Shown here in pieces: positions 21,348 through 31,295 of a DNA stretch of 64,000 nt. The notes below the pieces were generated by a model. That model was given only the letters and a program-made list of their open reading frames with translations, did not search any database and was not told the DNA's origin. The number at the start of each line of letters is the position of its first letter. Positions within the stretch are counted from its first letter, which is position 1. The position numbers and the translations under genes were made by a program. The DNA comes from Malachius bipustulatus (taxonomy: Eukaryota; Arthropoda; Insecta; Coleoptera; Melyridae), in NCBI GenBank assembly GCA_910589415.1, contig OU342639.1, forward strand, positions 14,330,268 through 14,394,267. The letters run 5' to 3'.

Positions 21348-24300
21348 TATCTTCCAGTTATCTTGTTGATTTCACTATCCAAAAGGAACAGTGGAAATCA
21401 TGGTTGCAAAAAGTTGCAAACTTTTTCGAATCTTTTCGAATACCTCCTAAAAAGGACATACCTAAACCAATAAGTGCTGACTCTTTAATACCTGTTATAG
21501 CTCCAATCTTATTATCTAACCCTGTTGACAATAGACCATTTATAGCTGTCAAAATGTGTGACGTACCTTATACAGCCCTCTTTGACACCGGCGCCAATAT
21601 CTCTGTTTGTGATTTGGAAACCATGCAGGAAGTTCTGGGTGAACTACCCATCCCTTCCAAAAATTCGGATTTGTTGTGTTCCCTGAAAAATGCTGACGGT
21701 TCCCCTCTATCTGTTATCGACATAATTGAACTTGACCTGACCATAGATGACGTCACAAAGAAAGTTCAATTCCATGTGGTATCTTCCATTTCACCACAAA
21801 TTATCTTGGGAATAGACGTAGCTCGTATTTTCAACATGATGATTAATTTCGTAAATGAATCTTTCGAAGTTCATCCCGGTGATCCTTCGTCTTCATTATC
21901 TCCTATCTTACCTAATGAACTTACGGTTTGCGCTATCAATAAGATTCAGGATATCTCTTGTTTACCTCCTACCGACCTGTCTAGACTTGAATCGACGATA
22001 GACAAATTCAAAAGTTTGGCCCGTGTTGATATACTCCCTGAAACCAATGTGCTATGCCATTCCATAGAAACAAAAGACGCTAAGCCTTTTAGACAGAGAC
22101 AATATCCATTATCTCCAACCCTTCAACAATATCTGAATGAAGAGGTAGATAAATTACTTAAGTTAGAAATTGTCGAAAAAAGTAATTCTCCTTGGGTGTC
22201 CCCTGTTCTTTTGGTCCGCAAGAAAGACAAAACATACCGTATGTGTTTTGATGGTCGGAAACTAAACGAGATCACCACACATGACTCATATCCCCTGCCT
22301 AGAATCGATACTATCTTGAGCAAGCTCAAAGATGCTAATTACCTTACCTCTATCGACTTAAAGCAGGCTTTCTTTCAAGTTCCTTTGGACGAAGAATCCC
22401 GCCCAAAGACCGCTTTTGTAGTTCCCGGGAGAGGTTTATTCCAATTCCGACGAATGCCTTTCGGACTGAGAAACAGTGCTCAAACCCAGCAACGACTTAT
22501 GGACACAATTTTAGGTCCAGCTTTGGAGCCATTTGTTTTTGTTTATCTTGACGATATAATTATCGCCACGAATAGTTTCGAGAAACATCTGGAAATTTTA
22601 AGGGAAGTATACGAGCGTTTAAAAGACGCTAATCTTACTGTCAACTTCGACAAATGTCACTTCTGTCGAGATTCTCTCTCCTTTTTGGGTTTTATTATTG
22701 ATAGAAACGGATTGCGAGTTAGTGAAGAGAAAGTTAAATCGATTATTGAGTCCCCTGTTCCTCATAACACCACTGGAGTAAGACACGTCCTAGGTATCTT
22801 ACAATATTATAGGCGTTTCATAAAGGATTTTTCTACAATCAGTGCTCCTATCTCAGCTCTGCTGCATAACCGAAAAAAGGGACAGTCAATAACTTGGAAC
22901 TCAGAAGCTGATCAAGCTTTTAAACTTCTCAAGGAACGACTGACTACAGCTCCCGTTCTAGCTAGCCCAGATTTCTCGAAGCCCTTTTGCATACAGACGG
23001 ATGCAAGTGATTTCGGGTTAGGTGCGGTGCTTTTTCAACTTGAGGGAGATTTTGAACACCCCATTGCTTTTGCTAGTCGAATGCTCTCGAAAGCCGAGAA
23101 GAAATATACCGTTACCGAAAGAGAATGTTTAGGTGTCCTCTTTGGTATAGAATATTTTCGCCCTTATGTCGAAGGTGCAAATTTTACAGTTTACACCGAT
23201 CACGCCTCTCTTCTCTGGCTTCGCACGTTAAAAGATCCTATGGGTCGTGTAGCTAGATGGTGTTTACGCCTCAGCCAGTTTGATTTCGACATTAAACATC
23301 GAAAAGGCACTTGCAATGTCCCTGCAGACTATCTTTCCCGTTCTATTTCTTCTATCTCTCTCCAAAGCTTTGTACCTGATGATTGGTATAAAGACATGGT
23401 CTCCAAAGTTACCGAGTTTCCTGAGAAATACCCTGACTTTACCATCAAAGACAATATTCTTTATAAACATGTTAAGCCTCGAGTGGAAGTCGTGTCTAAC
23501 CTATCTGATTGGAAAATTGTTGTCCCTACTCCTAATCGGGAGGAAATAATTGCTCAATTTCATGATCCTCCAACTTCTGCACATTTTGGAGTGAGTAAAA
23601 CTTTGGCGAGAATATCTGAAGTTTATTATTGGCCCAAAATGATTATCTCAGTCAAAAAGTACGTGAGAAACTGCCAGGTTTGTGGAGCACACAAAGCCTC
23701 AAACACTGCTCGCGTAGGACTCATGGGTAATTATAAGAAAATCAATTTTCCCTTCCAATTTCTCTCTATTGACTTCATGGGACCTTTCCCTCGATCTAAG
23801 GCTAGAAACACCCAACTTTTAGTTGTCACTGATTGGTTTTCGAAATTCGTTTTGGTTAAACCAATGCCTAATGCTACAGCAGCTGCCGTTACAAAATTTC
23901 TTGAGAACCAAGTGTTCTTAATTTTCGGTGTGCCCCAGATTCTGCTTTGCGACAACGCTCAAATTTTTAAAAGCAGTCTATTCACTAATTTGCTGAAAAA
24001 CTACGAAGTTAATTTGTGGTATAGCGCCAGGCATTTATCTCAGGTGAATCCGACCGAGAGAACGAATCGTACCATCCTTACAGCCATCTCATCTTACATC
24101 CGTGACAATCATAAAGATTGGGATAAAAATGTTTATAAAGTTGCACAAGCAATTAACTTATCGGTGAGCGAAGTTACTAAACACGCTCCAGCTTTCCTAC
24201 TTTTCGCTAGAAATGTCCCTGTAGACGGAACCTTCTACGGTCCAGTCTCAGATAATTATCTAGAATTACCTGATGATCTGTCTTATGTTCATCGAGAACA

Positions 24301-24631
24301 AGACATATCTAAATTACCTCCTATCTTCAGCGATATACGTGATAGACTTAAGAAAGCTTACGAAGTAAGTAAGAAACATTACGACTTACGCAAGCGCCCC
24401 GATGTTTTCACCGAGGGTGACCTCGTCTGGAAACATACCTACCCACTTTCGAATGCCGCAAAGAATTTTGCTGCTAAATTGGCCCCAAAATTCGTACTAT
24501 GCCGGATATCTAAAGTAGTGTCTAAATTAGTGTACGAATTGCAAGACCAAGAAGGCAATCCCCTAGGTCGCTGGCATTCTAAAGATTTGAAGGCGTATCG
24601 AGGCGAAGACCCGCCGAAAAGCGACGAATAG
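21161..24631 (+). CDS. pol: Pol polyprotein: protease, reverse transcriptase, RNase H, integrase
   Basis: The 1,156-residue open frame is in the -1 frame to gag, so translation is expected as Gag-Pol by frameshift at 21215-21221 and the first ATG (21161) need not be used. Protease is at about residue 140 (LFDTGANISVCD). RT covers about 300-510 with RMCFDGRKLN, FRRMPFGLRNS and YLDD at 462-465. RNase H has DASDFG near 614 and YTDHASLLW. The integrase HHCC zinc region contains CQVCGAHK. The catalytic triad is D871 (SIDFMG), D931 (LLCDNAQ) and E966 (NPTER), with 34 residues between the last two. The C-terminal segment (APKFVLCRISKVVSKLVYELQD) is GPY/F-like; there is no chromodomain. All catalytic residues are present. 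Copy 2 differs at about five residues. Confidence 0.95.
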   Translation: MPLMFGRFPELSQSHFSFKKRRSCTTGCSATTRDKPPKASPCRKELEVKGRSVSSLSKRPALISSSYLVDFTIQKEQWKSWLQKVANFFESFRIPPKKDIPKPISADSLIPVIAPILLSNPVDNRPFIAVKMCDVPYTALFDTGANISVCDLETMQEVLGELPIPSKNSDLLCSLKNADGSPLSVIDIIELDLTIDDVTKKVQFHVVSSISPQIILGIDVARIFNMMINFVNESFEVHPGDPSSSLSPILPNELTVCAINKIQDISCLPPTDLSRLESTIDKFKSLARVDILPETNVLCHSIETKDAKPFRQRQYPLSPTLQQYLNEEVDKLLKLEIVEKSNSPWVSPVLLVRKKDKTYRMCFDGRKLNEITTHDSYPLPRIDTILSKLKDANYLTSIDLKQAFFQVPLDEESRPKTAFVVPGRGLFQFRRMPFGLRNSAQTQQRLMDTILGPALEPFVFVYLDDIIIATNSFEKHLEILREVYERLKDANLTVNFDKCHFCRDSLSFLGFIIDRNGLRVSEEKVKSIIESPVPHNTTGVRHVLGILQYYRRFIKDFSTISAPISALLHNRKKGQSITWNSEADQAFKLLKERLTTAPVLASPDFSKPFCIQTDASDFGLGAVLFQLEGDFEHPIAFASRMLSKAEKKYTVTERECLGVLFGIEYFRPYVEGANFTVYTDHASLLWLRTLKDPMGRVARWCLRLSQFDFDIKHRKGTCNVPADYLSRSISSISLQSFVPDDWYKDMVSKVTEFPEKYPDFTIKDNILYKHVKPRVEVVSNLSDWKIVVPTPNREEIIAQFHDPPTSAHFGVSKTLARISEVYYWPKMIISVKKYVRNCQVCGAHKASNTARVGLMGNYKKINFPFQFLSIDFMGPFPRSKARNTQLLVVTDWFSKFVLVKPMPNATAAAVTKFLENQVFLIFGVPQILLCDNAQIFKSSLFTNLLKNYEVNLWYSARHLSQVNPTERTNRTILTAISSYIRDNHKDWDKNVYKVAQAINLSVSEVTKHAPAFLLFARNVPVDGTFYGPVSDNYLELPDDLSYVHREQDISKLPPIFSDIRDRLKKAYEVSKKHYDLRKRPDVFTEGDLVWKHTYPLSNAAKNFAAKLAPKFVLCRISKVVSKLVYELQDQEGNPLGRWHSKDLKAYRGEDPPKSDE
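21215..21245 (+). promoter_or_regulatory. Programmed -1 ribosomal frameshift signal
   Basis: A AAA AAC lies at 21215-21221, and its AAA and AAC are codons of the gag frame (21216 is 1,299 nt from the gag ATG, a multiple of three). After an 8-nt spacer comes the hairpin TGCAC (21230-21234), loop AACAGG, GTGCA (21241-21245). Slipping back one base enters the pol frame at 21221, whose codons are in phase with the pol ORF. The same sequence is present in copy 2. Confidence 0.85.
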
Positions 24632-25120
24632 TTCCTTGTAATATCTTCTCTTTAACTTTATTTCCCTGCCTACCTTTATCTCTCTTTTTGTATTTGACAA
24701 AAATCCCTTTAGAAAATGAGGCCTAGCAATACGAAAATTGAGAAAGCTCCGTTTCTAGTTGTATCTTAGAATGAATGAAGAATGTATGCAGAATGAAAAC
24801 CGTATCTTTCAAAGCATTTCTCAAGGATCTCGAAACTAGCTGTGTGAATGTGAGCTCAAAGTGTAAATGTTGCTAATTTTGGGATCGGTATTTGCTATCC
24901 TCAGGCTCTCACTCTGTTTTATCGCTCAAATTTTGAGAACCCATATCCTTCTGGTTATCTGAAATCATTACCTTGAAAAGTAACTATTCGCCTATCTTGT
25001 CTGACTATGTTTACAGGTCTAATCTTATCTTTTAACTTTTCTTATGTTCAGTGAACTAAAGAAAACGCTATCTTGCCGTTGTATCTACCTTATCTTATCT
25101 TTTACCTTTATCTTATCTAC
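24632..25120 (+). other. 3' noncoding region of copy 1, first part
   Basis: No envelope or other gene. From about 25020 on it is rich in TATCTTATC/CCTTATCT phrases (GATA-type motifs on the other strand), a bias that runs through the whole 3' noncoding region and the LTR. Confidence 0.6.
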
Positions 25121-25433
25121 CGTCTAGTTTTAGACGGGTGCTTTCCGACAGTTTCCGCCCTGCTATAGGCTAAAGTGAAAACTGCCCTGTTTGTCCAAAC
25201 AAGAGACAACAGGTTATCTTTATCTTACCCACCATCTCTCCAAGTACGGGTGCTTTCCCGACAGTTTCCGCCCTGCTACGTGCTAAAGTGAAAACTGCTC
25301 TGCTTGTCCAATCAGACGACAGCAGATTCCTTTATCTTATCTACCATCTTTCCAAGTTTGGGTGCTTTAAGATTTTCCGCCCTGCATGGCTAAAGTGAAA
25401 AATCCCTCTGTTGCCTCAACGGAAGACAACAGA
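25121..25433 (+). repeat. Three tandem double-hairpin units in the 3' noncoding region
   Basis: Units start at about 25136, 25253 and 25361 with 'gggtgcttt'. Each has hairpin 1 (25149-25184, 25262-25297, 25371-25404) enclosing the conserved 'tccgccctgc' and 'gctaaagtga', then hairpin 2 (25187-25212, 25300-25325, 25408-25432). Hairpin 1 is CAGTTT/AAACTG in units 1 and 2 but GATTTT/AAAATC in unit 3. Hairpin 2 is CTGTT/AACAG in units 1 and 3 but CTGCT/AGCAG in unit 2. These paired changes keep the stems. An extra perfect stem CCGTCTA/TAGACGG precedes unit 1. Copy 2 keeps a single unit. A role in RNA export, packaging or stability is my inference. Confidence 0.8.
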
Positions 25434-25860
25434 ATATCTCTACCTTATCTTATCTACCGTTCAAGGAAACGAAAATTGAATTTGCAATTTTCTTCTTGAA
25501 AAATGACAGGCGTAAGCTTTAGTCAAAGCTTCGTGCCTTTCTTATCTTTAATTTCTTTTCAAAGAAAAGGAATTATCCTATCTTACCTTATCTATATCTA
25601 TTAGTACCATATTAGAATGGTAGCTAATACTTATCTTCTCTGCGAATATTTTCCATAATGGAAAATAAAAATCTATGTGAATTCTAGTGTTGAATTTGCA
25701 AAGATGACTTTAGATATTCGGTGTTAACACAAATGAATTTGAACACGGATATTGAATGTCCCCTACCTTAGCGATGAAAATGGTTGTTCCATTTTTCTTA
25801 TCTTACCGAGTGAGATAAATTATCTTACCGTTACCTCAATGTTTATCTAATGATCCAGGA
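25434..25860 (+). other. 3' noncoding region of copy 1, middle part
   Basis: No gene. Contains the short inverted pair 'gaaaattgaatttgcaattttc' (about 25471-25492) and 'aagctttagtcaaagctt' (about 25514-25531), plus more TATCTTATC phrases. Confidence 0.5.
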
Positions 25861-25941
25861 GATTATCGATGTTTTCTCTGTGCGATTATCGAATGTTTTC
25901 TCTGTGCGATTATCGAATGTTTATCTGTGCGATTATTGGAT
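25861..25941 (+). repeat. Short tandem repeat, 23-24 bp units
   Basis: Three units of the form 'gattatcgaatgttttctct' followed by 'gtgc', then a partial fourth. Copy 2 carries a rearranged, shorter version (about 55380-55450). Confidence 0.8.
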
Positions 25942-26945
25942 GATTTATCGATATGATTATAGCAATTACGCTATTTGATAAGTTACGCAGTGATTATCTG
26001 CAAACTTCCTTTCTCTTAACCGTTCATTATGGAGTCGCATAGACGACGACATAGTCAAATTTGACTGGTTCAAAGATGAAAAATCTTACTCGTGGATTAC
26101 CCTTGTGGACTCCAAAAATTTATCTTTCCCTGTACATAGATGTTTTGATGCCCAAGTTTGGACAACATCAACCCCCTTGAGGATCGTTTTTCACTTTTCC
26201 TTTGTTGGACTTGCTACTCGACTTCGACAGTCTCATTCCAGATTTTTCCGCGCCCCACTATTTCAGTGGCGGTGCATGCTCCAAATCAAAATGCAGGGTT
26301 GTCATTGGTCGAGGAAACACCATCTAACGGCAAAAGAGGAAACCGTGCCCACCTCAGGAGATCTAATATTATCTTATCTTATCGTATCTACCTTATCTAA
26401 TATTATCTAACCATATCTTATCGTATCTTCATATCTAGTTATCTAGAAATTATTCCTATGTTTATCGACATTGTTCGGCGAGAACAATTACCATTTAAGA
26501 AAGTTATCTTAATTATCTTATTACTATCGTTACTAGCATATCTTTTATTTTGTTACCTTTGCAATGAAGCATGAATATTTTATTTTTATACCTTATGAAT
26601 AATTATTACCTAGTGCTTAATATTTAAGTTGCATGTAATTTTAGTAAACCTAACGCTATTCCCTTTGAAAGTTGCATGTTACCTTAGTAAGCATATATAA
26701 GAGAAATTTTATTCATTCAATGAAACAGATCAATGATGTCGTTGACAGTTTGTTCGTTCAGAATTGTTATCTTATTTCTTCGAAAGGTTCAGGTTATTTA
26801 TGAACGTGATTTCTGAATCATATTCTCTAAGCTTATCGTCACCTAGTTGTCCCGCAAACATACCCTTCTTCGGGTATAGTAACAACTTGAAATATGCCTG
26901 TGCTTTTTCCAGTTGGTTTATCTTTAATCCTTTCCTTACCCCGGT
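25942..26945 (+). other. 3' noncoding region of copy 1, last part
   Basis: About 1 kb with no recognised gene. Frames at 26105-26410 align only loosely with copy 2 and are not preserved. A 65-codon frame at 26764-26961 is preserved in both copies and listed separately. TATCTTATC phrases cluster at 26370-26440. Confidence 0.5.
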
Positions 26946-26961
26946 AAAGAGAGGTGTGTAA
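26764..26961 (+). CDS. Small ORF upstream of the 3' LTR, conserved in both copies (function unknown)
   Basis: 65 codons, MLSYFFERFRL… ending PVKRGV, with the stop TAA supplied by the first bases of the LTR (TGTAA). The predicted peptide is identical in copy 2 (complement 54367-54564), although the neighbouring noncoding DNA has diverged by several percent; one visible base difference is synonymous. The peptide resembles nothing I know. The conservation may equally come from RNA or cDNA signals around the polypurine tract, so I rate coding as uncertain. Confidence 0.25.
   Translation: MLSYFFERFRLFMNVISESYSLSLSSPSCPANIPFFGYSNNLKYACAFSSWFIFNPFLTPVKRGV
26946..26956 (+). other. Polypurine tract, copy 1
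   Basis: 'aaagagaggtg' abuts the 3' LTR. This is the expected plus-strand primer position for an LTR retrotransposon. The same sequence is present next to the LTR in copy 2. Confidence 0.75.
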
Positions 26962-28575
26962 CGTCGTTAAAGGTTTTATTCTTTAATTAGCTCCATTTAA
27001 TATTATTAAATAAGATATCATTGTCTAAATCCCTACTATAAAGGTGTCCGCCTAGCCACTTTATTTGATTGAAACATGAATTTCGATCCAACATCGCCAC
27101 CTGTTGCCGAGTGGTAAAACTAACTAAACTAGGCAAGTTCAAGATCCCTACCTTGTAGTACAATCTGTAACTTCCTTCTCTTACAATCTTCCTTTTCGAT
27201 TAACTAGAAACACAGATGTCGCTGTGATGTAGTTTCGGAAGATGAACTAACACCCTTTTGAGTTGCGCAAAAGGATTGGTCCTTTTCGCGAGTCTGGAAC
27301 AGGCTCGGCCATCTTCCATTCTTGGTGCTTGAAGCGACCAGTCGCACCCCTACCTTTTCTCTTTATCTAAGGACCGATTAATAGATCGGGTAAGTAAATT
27401 GTTCAAACTATCTGAAACTTTCTCTAATAGAGTTTATATATTGTTATAGTTCTTTCTACCTACCCTATCAATTGGGGTACTATCTTATCTCGTCGGAAAA
27501 CCTATCTACGGAGTAGAACCCCACCTGTCTTCACGGACGCCATATTGGTTTCCACCATCTCTACATCTGAATATCCGCTTTTATGGAAGGAATCTCTTAC
27601 ATTATCTGAAAGTTTTGCTGCTACCTGCCCCTAAATACTGGATCTCATCATTCGGAGCCTCATATTTTCGAGTTTCATCTAACCTCGAAGGACGACCACG
27701 CTACCAGTGTTAGGCACGTGTTCCCACGGGACACGACACTGTCCACCAGTCTTTCTGCCACCCCAGAGGGAGACCACGGTCTCCTATCCTGAGATTTCGT
27801 CCAGGGCCCCGCTCTCCAGTCTCGGCACGACATTCCAAGGATGGCAAGATGTCGTATCAGTAAGCAAAGTGTGACATAACCTTTTATTGCTCAGAGTGAT
27901 ATCAGAGAAATCTATTAGGAGTTTTGTGTATTTTTATTGCCTTATCTCGTCGTGAGATTGATGTTTTATTAATTAAAACTTATATTAATAATAACTTTGA
28001 AATACCTGATATACAATCATTACCATTATTATTCAAGTAATACTTGAAAGAGTTTGTCATTTATTATGTGAAGGAAAAATAGATCTATTTTCTCTATCAG
28101 TTAAACTGTTAAATGAGATATTTTGCAATTAACTTCATGATCAATTAATTAGTAATTTCATAACCATAGAATTTCAATAAGTTATTTTGTAAACAGAATT
28201 CATAAATATACTTTTCATTAAAAGATCAACTTTATTATTCAGTAGGTAGATACTACAGTAGTTAGAAATAGTTAACATCTCATAACCTGAGTGAATTTTG
28301 ATGCCTTTATAGTTCAGGTTACTTTAGATCAATTATTCAAAAACCATAAGGCACTGGCATCCCACTATCTTTTATCTTAGAGGAAATTAAACCGTACCGC
28401 TTTATGCTGCTGATGTTACCACAGTCGCACGAAATCTGGGTGAGATTTTGGTGCATTAATTAATACTTGGGCCCAACGAAGGTAAGTCGGCAATTATTTC
28501 AACAACGATCGAATTAATTGGCCAAGAATCATTTTAATTGGCCCAGAGCCAATTCTAATTAGCCCGACCGCAGCA
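26957..28575 (+). repeat. 3' LTR, copy 1
   Basis: 1,619 bp, same length and apparently the same sequence as the 5' LTR, followed by ATGG (28576-28579). Confidence 0.95.
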
Positions 28576-28579
28576 ATGG
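28576..28579. repeat. Target site duplication ATGG (right) of Gypsy copy 1
   Basis: Second copy of the four bases at 17581-17584. After it, ORF2 of the non-LTR element continues with FRRG codons. Confidence 0.9.
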
Positions 28580-30683
28580 ATTCCGAAGAGGTATAGGAAC
28601 TCTAGATGCATTAAACCACTTGGTCGCGGAAATTCAATGCAGTTTGACAGAAAATAAATACTGTATGTGCATATTCATTGACTTAAGAGGGGCTTATGAT
28701 TGCGTCAACCTTCGCCTGCTTGCGCAGGACCTATGCGACATCGGACTTTCGGACCTTCAAGCTAGAAATATTGTCAATTTATATAACAATAGAACAATTT
28801 ACATCAGAGATGAGCATAACAATCTTCATGGTCCAAGGTTAACGTCTTCAGGGATTCCTCAGGGTTCCATATTAAGTCCTTTGTTATTTAATATTTACAC
28901 CCTACAGATTCACCGCCTCTTTGACGATTCTACTAAGTGTATTCAATACGCCGATGACATATGTTTGTACAGCACTAAGAACACTTACAAGGAATGCGTG
29001 AGGGAACTGAGACGTACACTGTATATTTTGAAAAATTGGATAAATGATAGAGGTTTTCACTTAAATGAAAACAAATCAGCAGTCATGTTCTTTACAAGAC
29101 ACCGCGTGACTGCTCCAGAAATTATTAAAAATAATTCTTATAAAATTAAAACAGTCAAGACCTACAAGTATCTTGGGATCCATCTTGATCCTAAATTACT
29201 GTGGACCAAACACATTGAATATACCCAGAAAAAATGCGAAAGAGGACTAAATATGTTGAAAGTAGTTGTTCATACCAAATGGGGAGCCGATGTGGACACT
29301 TCCTTAATTTTTTATAAAACGTATATAAGGTCTATTCTGGATTATGGATGTACACTCTTTGGATCCACCTCCAATTCCAACATGAAGAAATTGTGTCGCC
29401 TACAGTGGAGCGCTTTGCGTATTTGCTTGGGTGCCATGAAATCGACTCCAACCGAAATATTAAATGCCGAAGCCCAAGAACCAGATTTGAAGATTAGAAT
29501 CCAGTATTTATCAGACAAATACCTCATGAAGATTAGATCCAGATTCCCCGATCTCCTCAGACAAATATACTACTTGGCATTAGAAAACCTTACCAACAAA
29601 TTGTGGCAGAATAGAAATAGCCCTCCGTTAACGGATTCATACCTAAGAACTCAAGAATATGAACGCTTCATCTCTCCTTCCCCCATGCTCCCTATTTTCA
29701 ATCTAAAATATCATGAGATATATTCACAGCTAAAAGTCATAATTCCCACGTATAGTGAAAACGAAAATTTGAATTTAATAACTCTTAATTATGCCCTGCA
29801 GCCGTACCCCGACTATATTCATATTTACACTGATGGATCGAAGTCTTACGATGGAACAGGCTGCGCCTATTATGTTCGTCAGTTACAGCATGGGTGTAAA
29901 TTCAAACTCAATGGCCTAACTTCGATATTCACCGCGGAATTATGCGCCATTAAAAAAGCCTTACAATGGATGATAGATCAAAAACGACATAACGGTGTCA
30001 TTATCTCAGATTCACAATCAGCTTTAAAAAGTATTAAAAACTTCAGTTTCCATCAGTCAAGAAACCAAATCCTGGTCGATATCATCAAATTGGCCCACCA
30101 GCTAGAGGTATCTGGTCATGTAGTCTTTCTTTGGACTAAGGGACACTCGGCAATTCCTGGAAATGTTATTGCGGACGGTCTCGCAAAGAGATCTATTCGT
30201 GATTTTGATGATATAGTTGAAGATTTGACATTAGAGGATATAAACATCTGTCTAAAGGAAAATGCTCACGCCACCTGGATACTACATTGGAATAGGTTCT
30301 TACTCGCCACAAACAATCCTTACAAGCACATTCATCCACAGCTACCAAACAAGTTGGAAGTCGGATTATACAGGAAGTCCAGAGCCCTTTCAAGTACAAT
30401 TTTTAGATTAAAAACCAATCATGGTAGATTTCCATCCCACCTGTTTAGATTGGGCCTAATTGGAAATGGCCACTGTACATGCGACAATAATTCTACAGCA
30501 GATCTCAACCACATAATCTTCTCCTGTAGTAAGTACAACGATCAGCGTGTAGATTTCTTCAACCACTTAAAGATGATAGCAATTCAACACCCTATTTGCC
30601 TAATAAGTCTACTAGGTTTGAAAGATATACAGATCTATCTTGCATTGTATAAGTTTTTCAGAGATATCAATTTAGACATATGA
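28580..30683 (+). CDS. ORF2, 3' part: RT core, RNase H and C-terminal Cys/His region
   Basis: Continues the frame of 15969-17584; the first ATG inside it (28620) is not a natural start. RT motifs are FIDLRGAYD, SSGIPQGSILSPLLFNIY and the intact active site YADD (IQYADDICLY, about residue 662 of full ORF2), with YLGIHLD and the thumb after it. RNase H spans HIYTDGSKSYDGTG (catalytic Asp), FTAELCAIKKAL (Glu), VIISDSQSAL (Asp) and LWTKGHSAIPGNVIADGLAK. The C-terminus has CTCDNNSTADLNHIIFSC, a CCHC-like motif typical of this group. No stop or frameshift interrupts it. RNase H removes the RNA strand during target-primed reverse transcription. Confidence 0.9.
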
Positions 30684-31281
30684 ATTAGATTTAAGCGATA
30701 AATGTTCATTGGTATGATTTTAGTTCCTTTGTTTACTATCCTCGTGTTTCAATAACCTGACAATTCGAGGGTCCAGTGATTGTTTGTGCTTTAAAGTCAT
30801 CCTGATGGACCTCTGGATGCGAGTATCCCTGTCTCTTCCCAATAAGGTTTTTTGGAAAAAAAATTATAAAAAAAAAAAAAACAAAAAAAAAAGATCTTAA
30901 AAAAAAAAAATTGAAAACAAAAAAAAAAGAAAAAAAAAAAAAAAAAGAAAAAAATATATTAAAAAAAAATAATAATAATAATAATAAATAAAAAAAAAAA
31001 GGAAAAAAAAAAGAAAGGATATAAATGGATAAATTACCTGAATATATATAAATATATAATCAAATAAATGAAAATACAAAAAATGATGGTATAATGACAA
31101 TACTAATAAATATTATGTAAGTAAATACAGGTATGTAACTCACACCGCACACTTGCACAGTGATTCTTAGTTGGATGTTATACTTGCTTATCCTGCCTTC
31201 TCGAACCTTAAGGTAATTAATAAAAGTCTGTGGCTAATGGAGCTACGTCTCCGAGGTCGAGTAAAACCCCTACACACACAC
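30684..31281 (+). other. 3' UTR and end of the non-LTR element
   Basis: After the stop come 'gtcatcctgatggacctctgg' (also present, diverged, at about 7630-7650), an A-rich tract at about 30855-31015, about 240 nt of unique sequence, the conserved 'aaaagtctgtggctaatgga' (about 31221-31240) and a (CA)n terminus abutting the target duplication. No poly(A) tail is present at the true end. Confidence 0.8.
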
Positions 31282-31295
31282 ACGCCTTTGCTTCA
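31282..31295. repeat. Target site duplication, right copy (14 bp)
   Basis: 'acgcctttgcttca', identical to 14306-14319. Confidence 0.9.

Larger units (their letters stand above)
17585..28575 (+). mobile_element. Complete Ty3/Gypsy LTR retrotransposon, copy 1 (10,991 bp)
   Basis: The element has two 1,619-bp LTRs (17585-19203 and 26957-28575) that look identical by eye, a primer-binding site at 19206, gag (19917-21347), pol (21161-24631) in the -1 frame, a 2.3-kb noncoding region with structured repeats, and a polypurine tract just before the 3' LTR. The pol order is protease, RT, RNase H, integrase, as in Ty3/Gypsy (Metaviridae-type). There is no envelope ORF. ATGG flanks both ends. Identical LTRs with open genes imply a recent insertion. 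A second copy on the minus strand is at 52744-63510. Confidence 0.95.
14320..31281 (+). mobile_element. Plus-strand I/R1-group non-LTR retrotransposon, full length, split by an LTR element
   Basis: Bounded by the 14-bp duplication at 14306-14319 / 31282-31295. The element consists of 14320-17584 plus 28580-31281, about 6.0 kb. It has a 5' UTR of 235 nt, ORF1 (14555-15988), ORF2 (15969-17584 joined to 28580-30683) and a 3' UTR of about 600 nt with an internal A-rich tract and a CA-repeat end. Both ORFs are open with catalytic motifs present, so it was probably competent until the Gypsy element entered ORF2. RNase H places it in the I/R1/LOA group. It is clearly distinct from the minus-strand element that hosts the nest. 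Confidence 0.9.

Noticed and set aside
21161..24000. Minus-strand and out-of-frame ORFs of 60-90 codons inside gag and pol (both copies)
   Set aside because: Shadows of the coding frames; the same ones appear in both copies because the DNA is nearly identical.
26105..26410. Possible envelope or accessory ORF of Gypsy copy 1
   Set aside because: The equivalent in copy 2 (54726-55112) uses different ends and many amino-acid-changing differences; there is no signal peptide or membrane segment pattern of an envelope protein.
30897..31100. 67-codon minus-strand ORF
   Set aside because: Low complexity, antisense of the A-rich tract of the second non-LTR element.
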